Notes under the pieces: generated by a model
Databases searched by the model: none
What the model saw: only the letters and a program-made list of their open reading frames with translations
What the model was told of the DNA's origin: nothing
Translations under genes and position numbers: made by a program
IMG/VR virus record: IMGVR_UViG_3300020020_000048
Coordinates: 1 to 49,796 of that record
Source: a virus
DNA: 49,796 nt
Reading direction: 5' to 3' (one strand)
Part shown: positions 9,010 through 17,981 of the stretch, piece by piece
Layout of the letters: each line of letters begins with the position of its first letter
How positions within the stretch are numbered: position 1 is the stretch's first letter

Positions 9010-9515
9010 CAGAAGACGTCCAGCGGCAGGTAGGCGATCCAGAGCCCCCCGACGCATCCCCCCGCAGGGCCGGACGGCTGGTAGGACTCGACGGCCAGGT
9101 CCAGCCCGCAGCACTGGAGGGCGAGGTACAGGGCCCGCGCGTCGAGCGCCTGGCGGATCGTCACCTCGGCCATCACCGCCGGGGGCACCAAGTTGCCGTC
9201 CTGCGGGGTGGGGAAGCAGCGCAGCGCGCCGACCTCCACGGCCAGCGCCAGCGGGCGGGCGCAGCGCTCGTCGACCACCGCGGTCGGGAAGGCGTCGTAG
9301 GGGAAGATGGTCCCGGCGCGCACGTAGCCCATCCCGCACGTGTCGGTGCCGCACTCGCCGCAGTACTCCCACGAGGCCGAGGCCCCGGGGTGCAGCCCGC
9401 ACCAGCACGTCTCCCCGGCGCCCTCGTTGGCGAGCATCGTGCAGACGCACTCCGAGAGCTGGAGCAGGGAGCCGACGATGGAGGGCATCGGCAGGACGGG
9501 CGGGTCGATGCTCAT
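9009..9515 (-). CDS. Cys-rich head-tail connector/tail terminator candidate
   Basis: This 168-residue protein has about eleven cysteines, among them CVCTM, CWCG and CGECGTDTCG in the first 65 residues and LQCCGLDL near the C-terminus. The remainder looks like an alpha/beta virion joint protein (PAVMAEVTIRQALDARALYLAL). It is translationally coupled to the next gene and sits two genes upstream of the tail chaperone, where the tail terminator is usually found. The cysteine density matches that of several other structural proteins of this phage. Function is inferred from position; no catalytic motif was found. Confidence 0.5.
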   Translation of the reverse strand: MSIDPPVLPMPSIVGSLLQLSECVCTMLANEGAGETCWCGLHPGASASWEYCGECGTDTCGMGYVRAGTIFPYDAFPTAVVDERCARPLALAVEVGALRCFPTPQDGNLVPPAVMAEVTIRQALDARALYLALQCCGLDLAVESYQPSGPAGGCVGGLWIAYLPLDVF

Positions 9516-9522
9516 GGCCGCA

Positions 9523-12500
9523 TCATCCCACCGGCTCGGTCAGGCGCCAGTCGACAACGTCCCTGCCGTTCCAACGCATGCTGACGACCTCCTGGCCATT
9601 CCACCATCCGGTGATGGTGTCTTGGCCCGAGAAGCCCGAGGCGGTCAGGACGAACCGGTAGGGGACGAGCACCGACGACCCGGTCACGCGGCGCCCGGAT
9701 GCGCTGATCGTCTCGACGTAGACCAGCGCCGCGGTGCCCCGCTGGACGCGACGCCCGGTGGCCGTGACTGCCCAGGTGTGGGTGATGACGCGCGATCCCT
9801 TGGGCACGCGGCGTCCGCTGGCCGTGGTGTCCCACGAGTGGTTGAACCGCGCCGTGCCCTGCTTGACGCCGACCTCGGGGCTGACGCCCTGGGCGTTGAG
9901 GTGCCAGTTGACAGCGACGGTCTGCGCGCCCTTGGAGGTGCGCTTGCCGACCCCGGTGGCGGTCTCGGTCCAGGCGAAGGAGGCGGAGCCGGTCTTGGCG
10001 CCCACAGTGGGACGGACGCCGCTCGCCGTCACCGCCCACGTGTGGTTGATGGTTCGCGAGCCCTGCGAGGTCCGTCGACCGAGCGCGGTGGTGAGCGCGT
10101 TCCACGTCAGACCGACGAACCCGCTGACCGCCTTGCGACCTGCCGCGGTGACGGTCTCGGACCAGGCGACGATTGCCTCGGCGCGGGACTGGCGCGTGCC
10201 CGCGGCGGTGGTGTGGGCGTTCCAGTTGACGGCGGCCGAGCCCTGGTTGACACCGACCTGCGGAGCTACGCCGACCGCGGTCATCGTCCACGTGTGCGCC
10301 TCGATGACGATGGCCCTCGGCTGCCGCTTGCCGACCGAGGTCAGCGTCTCCAGCCAGGACGCGACGACGGTGGCCTTCGGTGTGCGCTTGCCCGCCGCGG
10401 TGGCCGTCTCCGACCACGCGAACGCCGCGCTGCCCTCGCTCGGCTCGGTTGGTGGCGGAGCGCTGCTGGGAGCGATGGCGACGAGCAACCCCACGACCCG
10501 CTCAGCGCCGGGCGTCCCCGGCATCGTCGGCACCAGCGCACCGGTCGAGACACCAGCGGAGGTGGGGAACGTGATGACCAGCGACGAGAAGAAGCCGTCC
10601 TCCGTCGCGTCGTACAGCTCGGTCGTCGTGGCGGGGGCGGTCCACCCGGAGCCGACGTCGCCGTTGTAGATGCCGATGCCGAGCGTGTTGCCGCTGACTG
10701 GCGTGAGGGCCACCGAGGGGCCGGTGTTGTTGCCACCGACCAGGTCCCACGCCACCGCGTGCGAGTCGATCGGTGTGTCCGGGTTGAACGTGCCCGCCTC
10801 GATGGGAACGACGCAGACCTGGGTCGAGCCGTCCGAGCCGAACGTGTATGACGTGGGCTCGCCGCTGGCCGCGACGACGTGCCACCAGAACCCGTAGGCG
10901 TTGCTGCCGCCAGGCGCGTCATCGCGCGAGACGAGCGTCCATGCTGCCGGAGCGGTCATGCGACTGATGGCGGCGTCGATGTAGAAGCCGTCGTGCCCGC
11001 GGCTGAACCCCAGGAGCAACGTGCCCGCCACCCACTCGGCGCGACGAGTGACGACGACGGTGCTGGCGAAGGCCTCGGCCACCGAGGGAAACGCCAGGTA
11101 GGTCGGCGGCTCGGATGGCTCGACTGATGGGGCGGGGGCGAACACGACGATGACGCCCGCGGCCTTGGCGGACGTGTCGCTCGGGATCACGCCTACCGTG
11201 GACGTCGGCGCATCCGGGATGGACGCATCGGCCGTGGCGAGCATCAGCGACGTCGACACCCCGGTGATCTCGTCCTCGACGGTGTATCCAGCGCCGACCG
11301 CCCAGTTCGAGAGGGTGAAGGCGTAGCCACCAGCGAAGATCAGCCCGAGGCCATCGGCCACGGTCGGGTCGACCGAGGGCATGACCAGCGGGGTCGTGGC
11401 GTAGTGGCTGGTGCGGTGCTCACCGATGGCGGCGATCGGGGTGTCGGGGTGAGCGCCCTTCAGCACGGCCATCATCAGACGCCCTGGCCCGAGGTCAGCG
11501 TCCGGGTAGGTCATCGTGTGCGTGGCCGGTTCGGACGCCGCCACGGGCACGTGCTTGATGTAGAAGCCGTAGGCCTGCTCGAAGAACGTGGCGTACTCGA
11601 CGACGTCGGTGAACCCAGGGATGCCGATGTTGGCCAGGACATCGGTGGCGGTGTTGTCGCGGAAGTACCAGGCGACCAGGTGGTCACCATCCTCCAGGCC
11701 CGCGGGCGTGGTGATCGTCTTGGCGTTGGTCGGGTTGATGACGACGTTGCCCAGCGTCACGTCGCTGCCCGAGGGGGGATCGGGTGGCCTCACGCCCGCC
11801 GCTGACGCCGACCAGGCGTGGTTCACGGAGACGGCTGCGCTGAACCCGGGCGCGGCCTGGAGGACCGCGCACATGACCACCCAGTCGGCGGCGACCGCGG
11901 TGACGTTGTAGGTGATCGTCGCGTTGGCGGTGGGGACCTTGTACTGCCCCGCTGCGGTGACGCAGTTGGCGTCCGTGCCGCTGGTGGCGCTGCGAGCGAG
12001 CACCTGCGCGGACCATGAGCTGCCACCGCCCGTGTCGGAGTCCCCGGTGATGGTGCCGCGCGTCTCGTTGGCGATCATGCCGAGCACGAGGTCGCCCGCC
12101 AGGATGCCCGCGAACGCCTGCGCCGATGCCGCCGTGGCCGTGCCGGTCATCCCGATGGCCGCCGCGCGCGGCGTGTTGTCGGCTCCGATGAACGACTCCG
12201 CGTACGCGGCCTTGTGGGCCACCGCACCGGACAACGTGATCGTGATCGTGCTGCCCGCCGGGCGCGCCACTGTGGCCTTGGTGGCGAACATGCCACCGGC
12301 CACGCCCGCCGCCGCGGTCGAGCTGAATCCTGCTGCCTGGCGCAGGACGGTGTAGGTGTTGCCGCCGTCCGTGACGGTGAACGTCGGCGTCGTCCCGCTC
12401 AGGTTGTCGGAGGCCACCCGAACGACGACGAGGTCACCGACGTCGATGGCTCCCGTCGTGGTGATCGTGACGGTGGTGCCCGACGAGGTGGAGAGGCCGC

Positions 12501-12531
12501 TGCCGAGTGACCGCTTGAAGGCGGCTGGCAT
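9523..12531 (-). CDS. Large repetitive beta-rich virion protein
   Basis: This 1002-residue protein lies between the head and tail genes. Residues about 1-690 look like three related ~220-residue beta domains, each with a G(D/T)xLxxxxxRxxDG-like strand followed by an FxxD-type strand; two of them end in PDTPI. Residues about 700-965 are 12-14 copies of a ~20-22-residue motif with consensus hxxxWxxTxxGxR (for example HTWAVTATGRR, FAWTETATGVGKR). The end (WWNGQEVVSMRWNGRDVVDW) is a double WNGxxV motif. The composition suggests an exposed adhesin-like or decoration fibre rather than the main tail tube. Repeat number could vary among relatives. No signal peptide or catalytic site was seen. Confidence 0.6.
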   Translation of the reverse strand: MPAAFKRSLGSGLSTSSGTTVTITTTGAIDVGDLVVVRVASDNLSGTTPTFTVTDGGNTYTVLRQAAGFSSTAAAGVAGGMFATKATVARPAGSTITITLSGAVAHKAAYAESFIGADNTPRAAAIGMTGTATAASAQAFAGILAGDLVLGMIANETRGTITGDSDTGGGSSWSAQVLARSATSGTDANCVTAAGQYKVPTANATITYNVTAVAADWVVMCAVLQAAPGFSAAVSVNHAWSASAAGVRPPDPPSGSDVTLGNVVINPTNAKTITTPAGLEDGDHLVAWYFRDNTATDVLANIGIPGFTDVVEYATFFEQAYGFYIKHVPVAASEPATHTMTYPDADLGPGRLMMAVLKGAHPDTPIAAIGEHRTSHYATTPLVMPSVDPTVADGLGLIFAGGYAFTLSNWAVGAGYTVEDEITGVSTSLMLATADASIPDAPTSTVGVIPSDTSAKAAGVIVVFAPAPSVEPSEPPTYLAFPSVAEAFASTVVVTRRAEWVAGTLLLGFSRGHDGFYIDAAISRMTAPAAWTLVSRDDAPGGSNAYGFWWHVVAASGEPTSYTFGSDGSTQVCVVPIEAGTFNPDTPIDSHAVAWDLVGGNNTGPSVALTPVSGNTLGIGIYNGDVGSGWTAPATTTELYDATEDGFFSSLVITFPTSAGVSTGALVPTMPGTPGAERVVGLLVAIAPSSAPPPTEPSEGSAAFAWSETATAAGKRTPKATVVASWLETLTSVGKRQPRAIVIEAHTWTMTAVGVAPQVGVNQGSAAVNWNAHTTAAGTRQSRAEAIVAWSETVTAAGRKAVSGFVGLTWNALTTALGRRTSQGSRTINHTWAVTASGVRPTVGAKTGSASFAWTETATGVGKRTSKGAQTVAVNWHLNAQGVSPEVGVKQGTARFNHSWDTTASGRRVPKGSRVITHTWAVTATGRRVQRGTAALVYVETISASGRRVTGSSVLVPYRFVLTASGFSGQDTITGWWNGQEVVSMRWNGRDVVDWRLTEPVG

Positions 12532-12542
12532 GGCTCAGCCCG

Positions 12543-12887
12543 CTACGTCGAGGAGCCGTTGACGGTGAGCGACGTGATCGTGTACTCGCCTGCCGCGTTG
12601 AAGGTCTGGTCGCCGGTGAGCTGGGCGCTGCCGTAGAACACGCCGCCCGTGGCCAGGCTCCACAGACCGACGTACTGCGCTGGTCCGTTGGCCGCGCCCC
12701 CGGTGAAGTTCTTGTTCGTGATCACGAGGTCGCCGTTGGAAGGGGCGGGCCAGCTCGCCGCAACGCGGGCTGCGGTCGAGGGGTTGAGCCCGGTGGCGCC
12801 GGGGTCGGCGGTGTGGATGGCCAGGAACGGCGCCGCGCCACCCATTGCCGTGGCCCCAACGTTGAGCAGTGAGTCGAGCAGGGCCAT
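12543..12887 (-). CDS. Small structural protein with tail-fibre-like fold
   Basis: This 114-residue protein starts at ATG behind TAGGAGAACTG. It has a pattern (VAASWPAPSNGDLVI, FTGGAANGPAQYVGLW, GDQTFNAAGEYTITSLTV) seen in small beta-sandwich proteins encoded near phage fibre and decoration genes. It precedes the 1002-residue repetitive protein by 11 bp and may be assembled with it. No enzymatic residues are evident, so the virion role is inferred from fold-like pattern and operon position. Confidence 0.55.
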   Translation of the reverse strand: MALLDSLLNVGATAMGGAAPFLAIHTADPGATGLNPSTAARVAASWPAPSNGDLVITNKNFTGGAANGPAQYVGLWSLATGGVFYGSAQLTGDQTFNAAGEYTITSLTVNGSST

Positions 12888-12895
12888 CAGTTCTC

Positions 12896-13126
12896 CTACG
12901 GTGCGAGACGGAGGTACAGCGTGTCAGGTTGTTCGTTGGCGGGGGGCCATTGGTCGTAGGGCACCGCGATGACGGTGGGGCCGCCAGGAGGGCCGGGAGG
13001 ACCGGGCGTGCCGATCAGCGACACCGCCGCCAGACCCGGCTGCGCCACGGCCACCGTGGGCCGCGGGGGCGCGGCCAGCGCAACGGTGACGGTCGGGTTG
13101 GCGGCCAGGTCGACGACGAAGCTCAT
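12896..13126 (-). CDS. Small protein with short collagen-like segment
   Basis: This 76-residue protein starts at the ATG (MSFVVDLAANPTV) that overlaps the stop of the upstream gene (ATGA). A GTPGPPGPPGGP stretch (three to four GXY triplets) lies in the middle, and the end (DQWPPANEQPDTLYLRL) is a typical fibre-trimer-like tail. Short collagen-like repeats followed by a carbohydrate or trimer motif are common in phage fibre and decoration proteins. The longer upstream extension of this frame is rejected because it runs through the upstream gene. Confidence 0.55.
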   Translation of the reverse strand: MSFVVDLAANPTVTVALAAPPRPTVAVAQPGLAAVSLIGTPGPPGPPGGPTVIAVPYDQWPPANEQPDTLYLRLAP

Positions 13127-13554
13127 GACGCCGCCCGGGACACGTCCTTCGTCACGATCAGCGACCCGGCGAGCAGCGTCGTGACCTCGGCGCCCAGCGT
13201 CATCTCCAGGTCCCAGACGTAGACCGCCGCGGCCAGCGAGGCCGAGACCACCGCGGTCAGGATCACGTCGACGGCGTTCGTCATCCCGGGCACCGGCTGC
13301 ACCAGGAGCGTCCCGGCGACCACGGTGTCGTCCACGTTGAGGCGGATGTCCGCGTCCCACGTCGCCGTCGAGATGTCGATGGGCGTGGTCCCGTTGGCCT
13401 CGGTGAGCGTGACGCGGAAGCGCCCCGAGTCGCCGCGGTAGGCGCACAGGTCGAGCTTCTGCGGCTGCGTGAAGCAGGTCGCCGCCATGAGCTCAGGAGC
13501 TTCGAGGTGGAAGTCCGGCAGGCCCAGGGCCGCGCGGCTGATCGTCGCCGTCAC
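13123..13554 (-). CDS. BppU-like N-terminal domain structural protein
   Basis: This 143-residue protein has GTG at 13554 overlapping the upstream stop (GTGA); an ATG at residue 23 is an alternative start. From residue about 35 it has CAYRGDSGRFRVTLT, then DISTATWDADIR, and a second half of short strands (VWDLEMTLGAEVTTLLAGSLIV). This is the pattern of the small immunoglobulin-like domain found at the N-terminus of baseplate upper proteins, used to anchor fibres. It is followed by the collagen-like and fibre-like small proteins, so these genes may together form a fibre or decoration complex. Confidence 0.5.
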   Translation of the reverse strand: MTATISRAALGLPDFHLEAPELMAATCFTQPQKLDLCAYRGDSGRFRVTLTEANGTTPIDISTATWDADIRLNVDDTVVAGTLLVQPVPGMTNAVDVILTAVVSASLAAAVYVWDLEMTLGAEVTTLLAGSLIVTKDVSRAAS

Positions 13555-14348
13555 GGCGTCACCTCCAACTGGGTCGACTGGTAGCGGTGCTTGGCCCAGG
13601 GCACGTCCGGGCTCCAGACCATCGGCGGGACGACCATCCCGTGCGGGTTGACGCTGAGGATGTAGGCGTCGACCTCGCGGATGCCGGTGAGGCCGCCATC
13701 GAACAGCGCCGTGGAGAACGTCATGCTGACGCCCTGGCGGGCGATCGAGGTGACGGTCGAGGGCAGGCGGCACTTCGCCCCGCTGCACGCCTTGGAGTAT
13801 TCACACGCCAGCACTCCAGCCGCCCACAGCCCGGCCGAGTCGGGGACGATGCCGGGGATGTAGATGATCCCGAAGCTGCCGGGCTCGGTGAGCGGGGCGT
13901 TCATGTCCTGGCAGGACGGGAAGCACAGGCCATCGGTCCGCACGATGCGGTGGCCGTTGTCGACCCGGTAGTCCTCGGACGGTTGCAGGACACCGCCGAG
14001 CGTCACGGAGACGATCCCGGCCACTGGCCCGGGCATGACGATCTCGCACAGGCGCTCGCACGAGCACTCGGGGCCCGCGCAGACGCAGTTGATCCACTCC
14101 CCGGCGCGCAGGCCCGCCCGGACCCAGCTGGACCGCGCGTCGAGGTGGTGCGTCCACCACTCCGTGCACGGGTCGCAGGGCGGGCCGAGACACGGCCGGA
14201 CGATCGCCGGACAGTTCCCGACCCGCCCAGCCGTGAGCGTGCGGAGCGTCGACCACGCCAACTCGGTGGCGCGCTCCTGGAGGTCTGGGTCTACCGAGTC
14301 CCAGTCGTCACAGCACTCGTAGTTGGGCTCGAACGGAACACAGGCCAC
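13551..14348 (-). CDS. Head-tail connector protein, Cys-rich
   Basis: This 265-residue protein has an N-terminal helical segment ending in GRVGNCPAIVRPC, a signature I associate with head-to-tail connector proteins of high-GC Gram-positive phages. It then has WINCVCAGPECSCERLCEIVMPGPV followed by beta segments (SVTLGGVLQPSEDYRV). About sixteen cysteines are present, several paired. It lies directly after the major tail protein candidate in transcription order. The connector call is from pattern memory and context rather than a verified match. Confidence 0.6.
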   Translation of the reverse strand: MACVPFEPNYECCDDWDSVDPDLQERATELAWSTLRTLTAGRVGNCPAIVRPCLGPPCDPCTEWWTHHLDARSSWVRAGLRAGEWINCVCAGPECSCERLCEIVMPGPVAGIVSVTLGGVLQPSEDYRVDNGHRIVRTDGLCFPSCQDMNAPLTEPGSFGIIYIPGIVPDSAGLWAAGVLACEYSKACSGAKCRLPSTVTSIARQGVSMTFSTALFDGGLTGIREVDAYILSVNPHGMVVPPMVWSPDVPWAKHRYQSTQLEVTP

Positions 14349-14366
14349 GGGGCATTCTCGCGCCTG

Positions 14367-15317
14367 CTACTTGCGGGCCGACTGTGTCGCGGCCTCTTCT
14401 CCGGCGCTCTGCGTCCCGACCACCGCGGCACGTCCCGCCACCCAGGCCGCGCCGTCCCAGTACATCTCGCCCGGGGCACCAGCGGTGGAGCCCTGGACGT
14501 ACTGGCCCGCGGTCCACGCCGTGGTGGGTGAGGCCACGACGGTCGTCGCGGCGGCTGCGTTGGCGGGCCGGTCGGCGCCGCTGGGCGTCCAGGTGCCGGG
14601 CGTTCCGGCGGTGGCACCCGTGGCTGCCGTGCCCTGGGGCACCAGCTCGACGCACCCGTCCGTGACCTCGGGCGGCGGGACCGTGGTGAAGATGGCCAGG
14701 AGGTGGTCATCGACGTCGAGCGGGTCGTTGAGCGGTCCGGCGACACCTCCGTCGTCGACCACGTCGTAGGGGCCAGTGCCCCAGCCGTTGCCGTCGCGGG
14801 TGACCGCGCCGGTCACCGTGAACGTGATGGCTGCGTTCTCGATCGTGAAGTCACCGATCACTCCGGCCTGGAGGCAGGGCAGGAGCAGGTAGCCGAAGGC
14901 GCCACCCTCACCCGAGCAGGCCACGCCTGGCACGCCCATCCACACTTCGAGGGCGAAGCCGCTGTCGCAGACCCGGACCTTGGAGTTCATGCGGAAGCCG
15001 ATGGCGTTGCCCTCGCCGTCGAGCACCACGGGCTGGCCGGTGACGAGTGAGAACAGGCACGGCGTCACCTGGCAGAACGTGATCTCGACGTTGTAGCCCT
15101 GGAACTCGGGACAGCCCGCGTCGCGCACGCACGTGGCGCCGTTGGCGTTGGTGATGACGATCTCTTCGGGCTCGTTGATGTTGGCCGTCAGGGCGACGCT
15201 CACGAACCCGTCCGACACCGACTGGTTGTCGGGCCCGTACGCAGGCGAGCAGCAGCCGTCGAGGGCGGTGACCCGCATCGTGCGACCCCGCACCAACGGA
15301 AAGGAATTGGTGGGCAT
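14367..15317 (-). CDS. Major tail protein with C-terminal decoration domain
   Basis: This 316-residue protein has features I associate with actinophage major tail proteins: MRVTALDGC near the start, SDGFVSVALTANI, a Cys-containing GYNVEITFCQV strand, LVTGQPVVLD and a DFTIENAAITFTVTGA core. After a Pro hinge (TTVPPPEV) the last ~90 residues form a separate Ala/Gly/Thr-rich module with WTAGQYVQGS and MYWDGAAWVAG. Such appended modules decorate tail tubes. It lies two genes after the capsid gene. If correct, the main tube protein is separated from the chaperone by seven genes, which is farther than usual. Confidence 0.65.
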   Translation of the reverse strand: MPTNSFPLVRGRTMRVTALDGCCSPAYGPDNQSVSDGFVSVALTANINEPEEIVITNANGATCVRDAGCPEFQGYNVEITFCQVTPCLFSLVTGQPVVLDGEGNAIGFRMNSKVRVCDSGFALEVWMGVPGVACSGEGGAFGYLLLPCLQAGVIGDFTIENAAITFTVTGAVTRDGNGWGTGPYDVVDDGGVAGPLNDPLDVDDHLLAIFTTVPPPEVTDGCVELVPQGTAATGATAGTPGTWTPSGADRPANAAAATTVVASPTTAWTAGQYVQGSTAGAPGEMYWDGAAWVAGRAAVVGTQSAGEEAATQSARK

Positions 15318-15330
15318 TACGCGCTCCTGT

Positions 15331-16113
15331 TCATGAGCAGGTCACTTCGACCTTCGCCACGAGGCAGTCGAAGACGGGGACGTAGACGCGCTCGGCGAGG
15401 GCGCGCATGGGGGCGAAGTCGCCGCCATCCAGCACCTGCTGGGGGACGGAGAACGAGTTGACCGGTCCACGCAGCAGCGTGATCTGGCCGGTCACGTACA
15501 TCGTCCCCTCGGTGACGGTGACGGGGACGGTGATGGCCGTGGTCAGCGGCGCCACCCGCGACCCGGAGCAGGTCGACAGGGTGCCGTCGAGGTTGGCGTG
15601 GAGGGCGCCGTGGCCGCAGGCGCACTGCACGTAGAGGCGCGGGATGAGCAGCGTGGGCTTGCCGCCGTAGACCGTGGCCGCGAAGGCCTCGGCCGCGCCG
15701 ATGCCCGCCTGGATCTCCATCGGTCCGCCGAGGTCGATGACGTCGGCGTCGACAGCGAGCATGGCGTCGATGTGCTGGTCGACCGCTCGACTCTCACCCA
15801 GGGCCAGACGGTTGCGGGCACGGGCCTCGGACTCGTCCAGCTTCTGAAGGTCGCACGACACCCCGGCGTAGACGGCGAAGGGCTCGCCGAACACCACCTC
15901 CGGGTTGGCCTCGAACAGCTTGCGCCCGGTCGGGGAGATGTCGCACCACTCCGACCATTCCTCGGCCGTGGCGCAAGCGTCCGTCAGGGCCTGCACGCCC
16001 ATCAGCTCGTGACCGGAGGTGTCGATGACCTGGGCAACGCTGACCACGCCTCCGCCGAGGGGCTCGGGATCGGGCAGCGTGATGTAGGCCCTGGCTCCTG
16101 TGATCATGCTCAT
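15331..16113 (-). CDS. Capsid-proximal structural protein, possible second capsid subunit
   Basis: This 260-residue protein starts at ATG behind GGAGGTGAGTCG, 39 bp after the major capsid gene. A long helix (DESEARARNRLALGESRAVDQHIDAML) recalls the spine helix of HK97-fold proteins. The last strand region (MRALAERVYVPVFDCLVAKVEV) also looks like the end of a capsid-like fold. A central CACGHGALH segment holds Cys/His residues. It may be a minor capsid or pentamer protein or a head-completion factor. I do not recognise the family with certainty. Confidence 0.5.
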   Translation of the reverse strand: MSMITGARAYITLPDPEPLGGGVVSVAQVIDTSGHELMGVQALTDACATAEEWSEWCDISPTGRKLFEANPEVVFGEPFAVYAGVSCDLQKLDESEARARNRLALGESRAVDQHIDAMLAVDADVIDLGGPMEIQAGIGAAEAFAATVYGGKPTLLIPRLYVQCACGHGALHANLDGTLSTCSGSRVAPLTTAITVPVTVTEGTMYVTGQITLLRGPVNSFSVPQQVLDGGDFAPMRALAERVYVPVFDCLVAKVEVTCS

Positions 16114-16152
16114 CGACTCACCTCCTCACGATTTCCGGGTGTGCAGGACCGA

Positions 16153-17838
16153 TCAGGCCGTGGCGTCCGGCGGCATCATGCAGGCGATGAGGTCGTTGGC
16201 GGCGGTGCGACCGCTGACGCAGACGGGGATCTCGATGGCGCACGTGTGCGTGCAGCGCTGGACGGCGAGGATGCCTTCCTCGATGAACAGGGCCGTGTAG
16301 ATGTTCTGCTCCAGCGAGGTGGAGTCGTAGACGGCATCCATGTTGATGACGTCGATCGAGCCCTTGACCCACGTCCCGGCTGGGTACATGAGCACCTTCA
16401 CGCTGGCCGGGAACGTGATGAGGCAGTCGTTGGTCGGATCGACCACCGGGTCCTGGAAGTCGAACACCCACTGGACGCTGAGGTTGCGGTCCGAGAACCA
16501 CTTGTTCACCGCGGCGTCGCTGGCGTCGGGGTTCCACGTCCGCATCCCGAGGTCTTCCTTGATGAAGGCCTTGAGCCAGTAGGGCGCCACGACCTCGATC
16601 GTCTGGGTCTCGCCCATCCGGTAGCGGTAGCGCATGCCCATCGCGGCCATGCCGATCGCACCGAGCGAGATGCTGATCGAGTCCATGTCGGTGGCGAACG
16701 TCGACGTCCCGGCGGCCAGCTCCATCGTGTTGATGAGGTAGGCGTTGACCTTGTGCTGGTGGGCGACCAGCGCACCCTCCATGAACCGGCGGACCAGCTC
16801 GGGGTACGTGGCCTGCGTGAGCAGCGGGGCCTTCACGCACAGACCGATCAGGTCAGCCCTGATCTCCTCGAAGGGCGGGCAGTCGACGATGCAGCAGGTC
16901 TTCTGGGCCGTGCCTGCGATGACCGCTGCCTCGGTGAACTGGAACCCACACTCGGCGTAGATGTCGCCGAAGTCGGGACCCTGCGTCCAGCGGATGCCGC
17001 CGCGCGGGATGGCGATCTCCGGGAGGTCGAGGATGCCCTGCACGGTCTCGTACTGACAGAGGTCGTAGAGCGTCTCGGAGGGTGAGCACCAGCCTCCGGC
17101 GGCCACGAGCGATCCACCGGGCAGGCGCGTCTCCATGCCTGCCTTCTGGACCAGCTCGTAGTCGTCCATGCCGCCGGACACACCCGCGACCAGTTCGCCG
17201 TAGCCCTGCTTGTGGATGAGGGCTGCGCCGTAGCGCTGGCGGACGCCATCGTCACCACCGATGCGCTGCGTGGGCAGCGCCTTCATGCGGTTGATGATCG
17301 CCACTGCCGCCGCGCTGAGACCTTCGAGCGGAGCCCCGGTGGGGATGCCTGGGACGTCCGCTGCGGCCACCAAGGAGGCCACTTCGGTGCGCCGCGCAGG
17401 GACCTGCGGTGGCGCACTGTTGGCCGCAGCGCGGCGGGCAGGCGAGGCCGCCGCGGCGACGGGCTCGGGCTGGATGACCTCGTCCGGGACGACCGCCTCC
17501 GGCGTGACCTCGGCGACGACCTCCGGCTCGGGGGTCGGGGCGGGCGTCTCGGCGATCTTGTGCGTGTGATCGGCCGCAGGCGCTGGCGCAGGGGGCGGGG
17601 TCGCCAGCTGCTGCTGCAACGCCTCGGCGCGACGCACGCGCTCGGCATCCGTCTCCTTGGTGCGCTGCTCGCCTCGGACCTGGTTGATGAGGCCGACCAG
17701 GCGCTCACCTTCCACGATCGTCGCCTCGTCGCTCTCGGCGGTGACGCCCAGCGTCCGCAGCGCGTCGAGTCCCTGGTCGATCAGGGCTTGCAGTTCCTCG
17801 ACGCTCAACGCGGGAAGGTTCTCGGGCAGCTCGAACAT
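16153..17838 (-). CDS. Major capsid protein with fused scaffold-like N-terminus
   Basis: This 561-residue protein starts at ATG 17838 behind ACGGAGGCCGTG; the longer upstream frame lacks a site. Residues about 1-80 are a charged coiled coil (VEELQALIDQGLDALRTLG and on), and about 80-165 a Pro/Ala/Glu-rich linker. This resembles the delta/scaffold domain that is cleaved from many HK97-like capsids. The remainder is the capsid domain, with GGWCSPSETLYDLCQ, an IAIPRGGIRW strand and KTCCIVDCPPFEEIRADLIGLCV, a pattern typical of actinophage capsid proteins. It is preceded by a candidate promoter at 17953-17981, consistent with high late expression. Confidence 0.85.
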   Translation of the reverse strand: MFELPENLPALSVEELQALIDQGLDALRTLGVTAESDEATIVEGERLVGLINQVRGEQRTKETDAERVRRAEALQQQLATPPPAPAPAADHTHKIAETPAPTPEPEVVAEVTPEAVVPDEVIQPEPVAAAASPARRAAANSAPPQVPARRTEVASLVAAADVPGIPTGAPLEGLSAAAVAIINRMKALPTQRIGGDDGVRQRYGAALIHKQGYGELVAGVSGGMDDYELVQKAGMETRLPGGSLVAAGGWCSPSETLYDLCQYETVQGILDLPEIAIPRGGIRWTQGPDFGDIYAECGFQFTEAAVIAGTAQKTCCIVDCPPFEEIRADLIGLCVKAPLLTQATYPELVRRFMEGALVAHQHKVNAYLINTMELAAGTSTFATDMDSISISLGAIGMAAMGMRYRYRMGETQTIEVVAPYWLKAFIKEDLGMRTWNPDASDAAVNKWFSDRNLSVQWVFDFQDPVVDPTNDCLITFPASVKVLMYPAGTWVKGSIDVINMDAVYDSTSLEQNIYTALFIEEGILAVQRCTHTCAIEIPVCVSGRTAANDLIACMMPPDATA

Positions 17839-17952
17839 CACGGCCTCCGTCAGTCGAAGCTGGGAATGGGACAACAGGCCCCACCACCTCGCCGCTGTGC
17901 GGCGGGCATCCGGGAGCTGCGCTCGGACCGGACGGGTCGGGATCTGGGCCGC

Positions 17953-17981
17953 ACTGTAGACCACGCCTGTTGCCAGGGCAA
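17953..17981 (-). promoter_or_regulatory. Candidate late promoter for the capsid operon
   Basis: On the minus strand, TTGCCC (17981-17976) and TACAGT (17958-17953) are separated by 17 bases, each matching four of six positions of the sigma70-type consensus. It would place a start about 105 bases before the capsid ATG. Its -35 overlaps that of the divergent candidate on the other strand. A perfect 6-bp hairpin with a 3-nt loop lies in the leader at 17890-17904. Confidence 0.4.

Noticed and set aside
8470-9450. A 326-residue version of the neck-type gene starting at 9450
   Set aside because: The extra N-terminal part overlaps the upstream coding frame. A coupled ATG at 9009 gives a natural protein.
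9660-10440. Regular DNA repeats as a CRISPR array
   Set aside because: The periodicity is codon-based and inside one long open frame encoding the WxxTxxGxR repeats; repeats are not identical and there are no spacers or cas genes.
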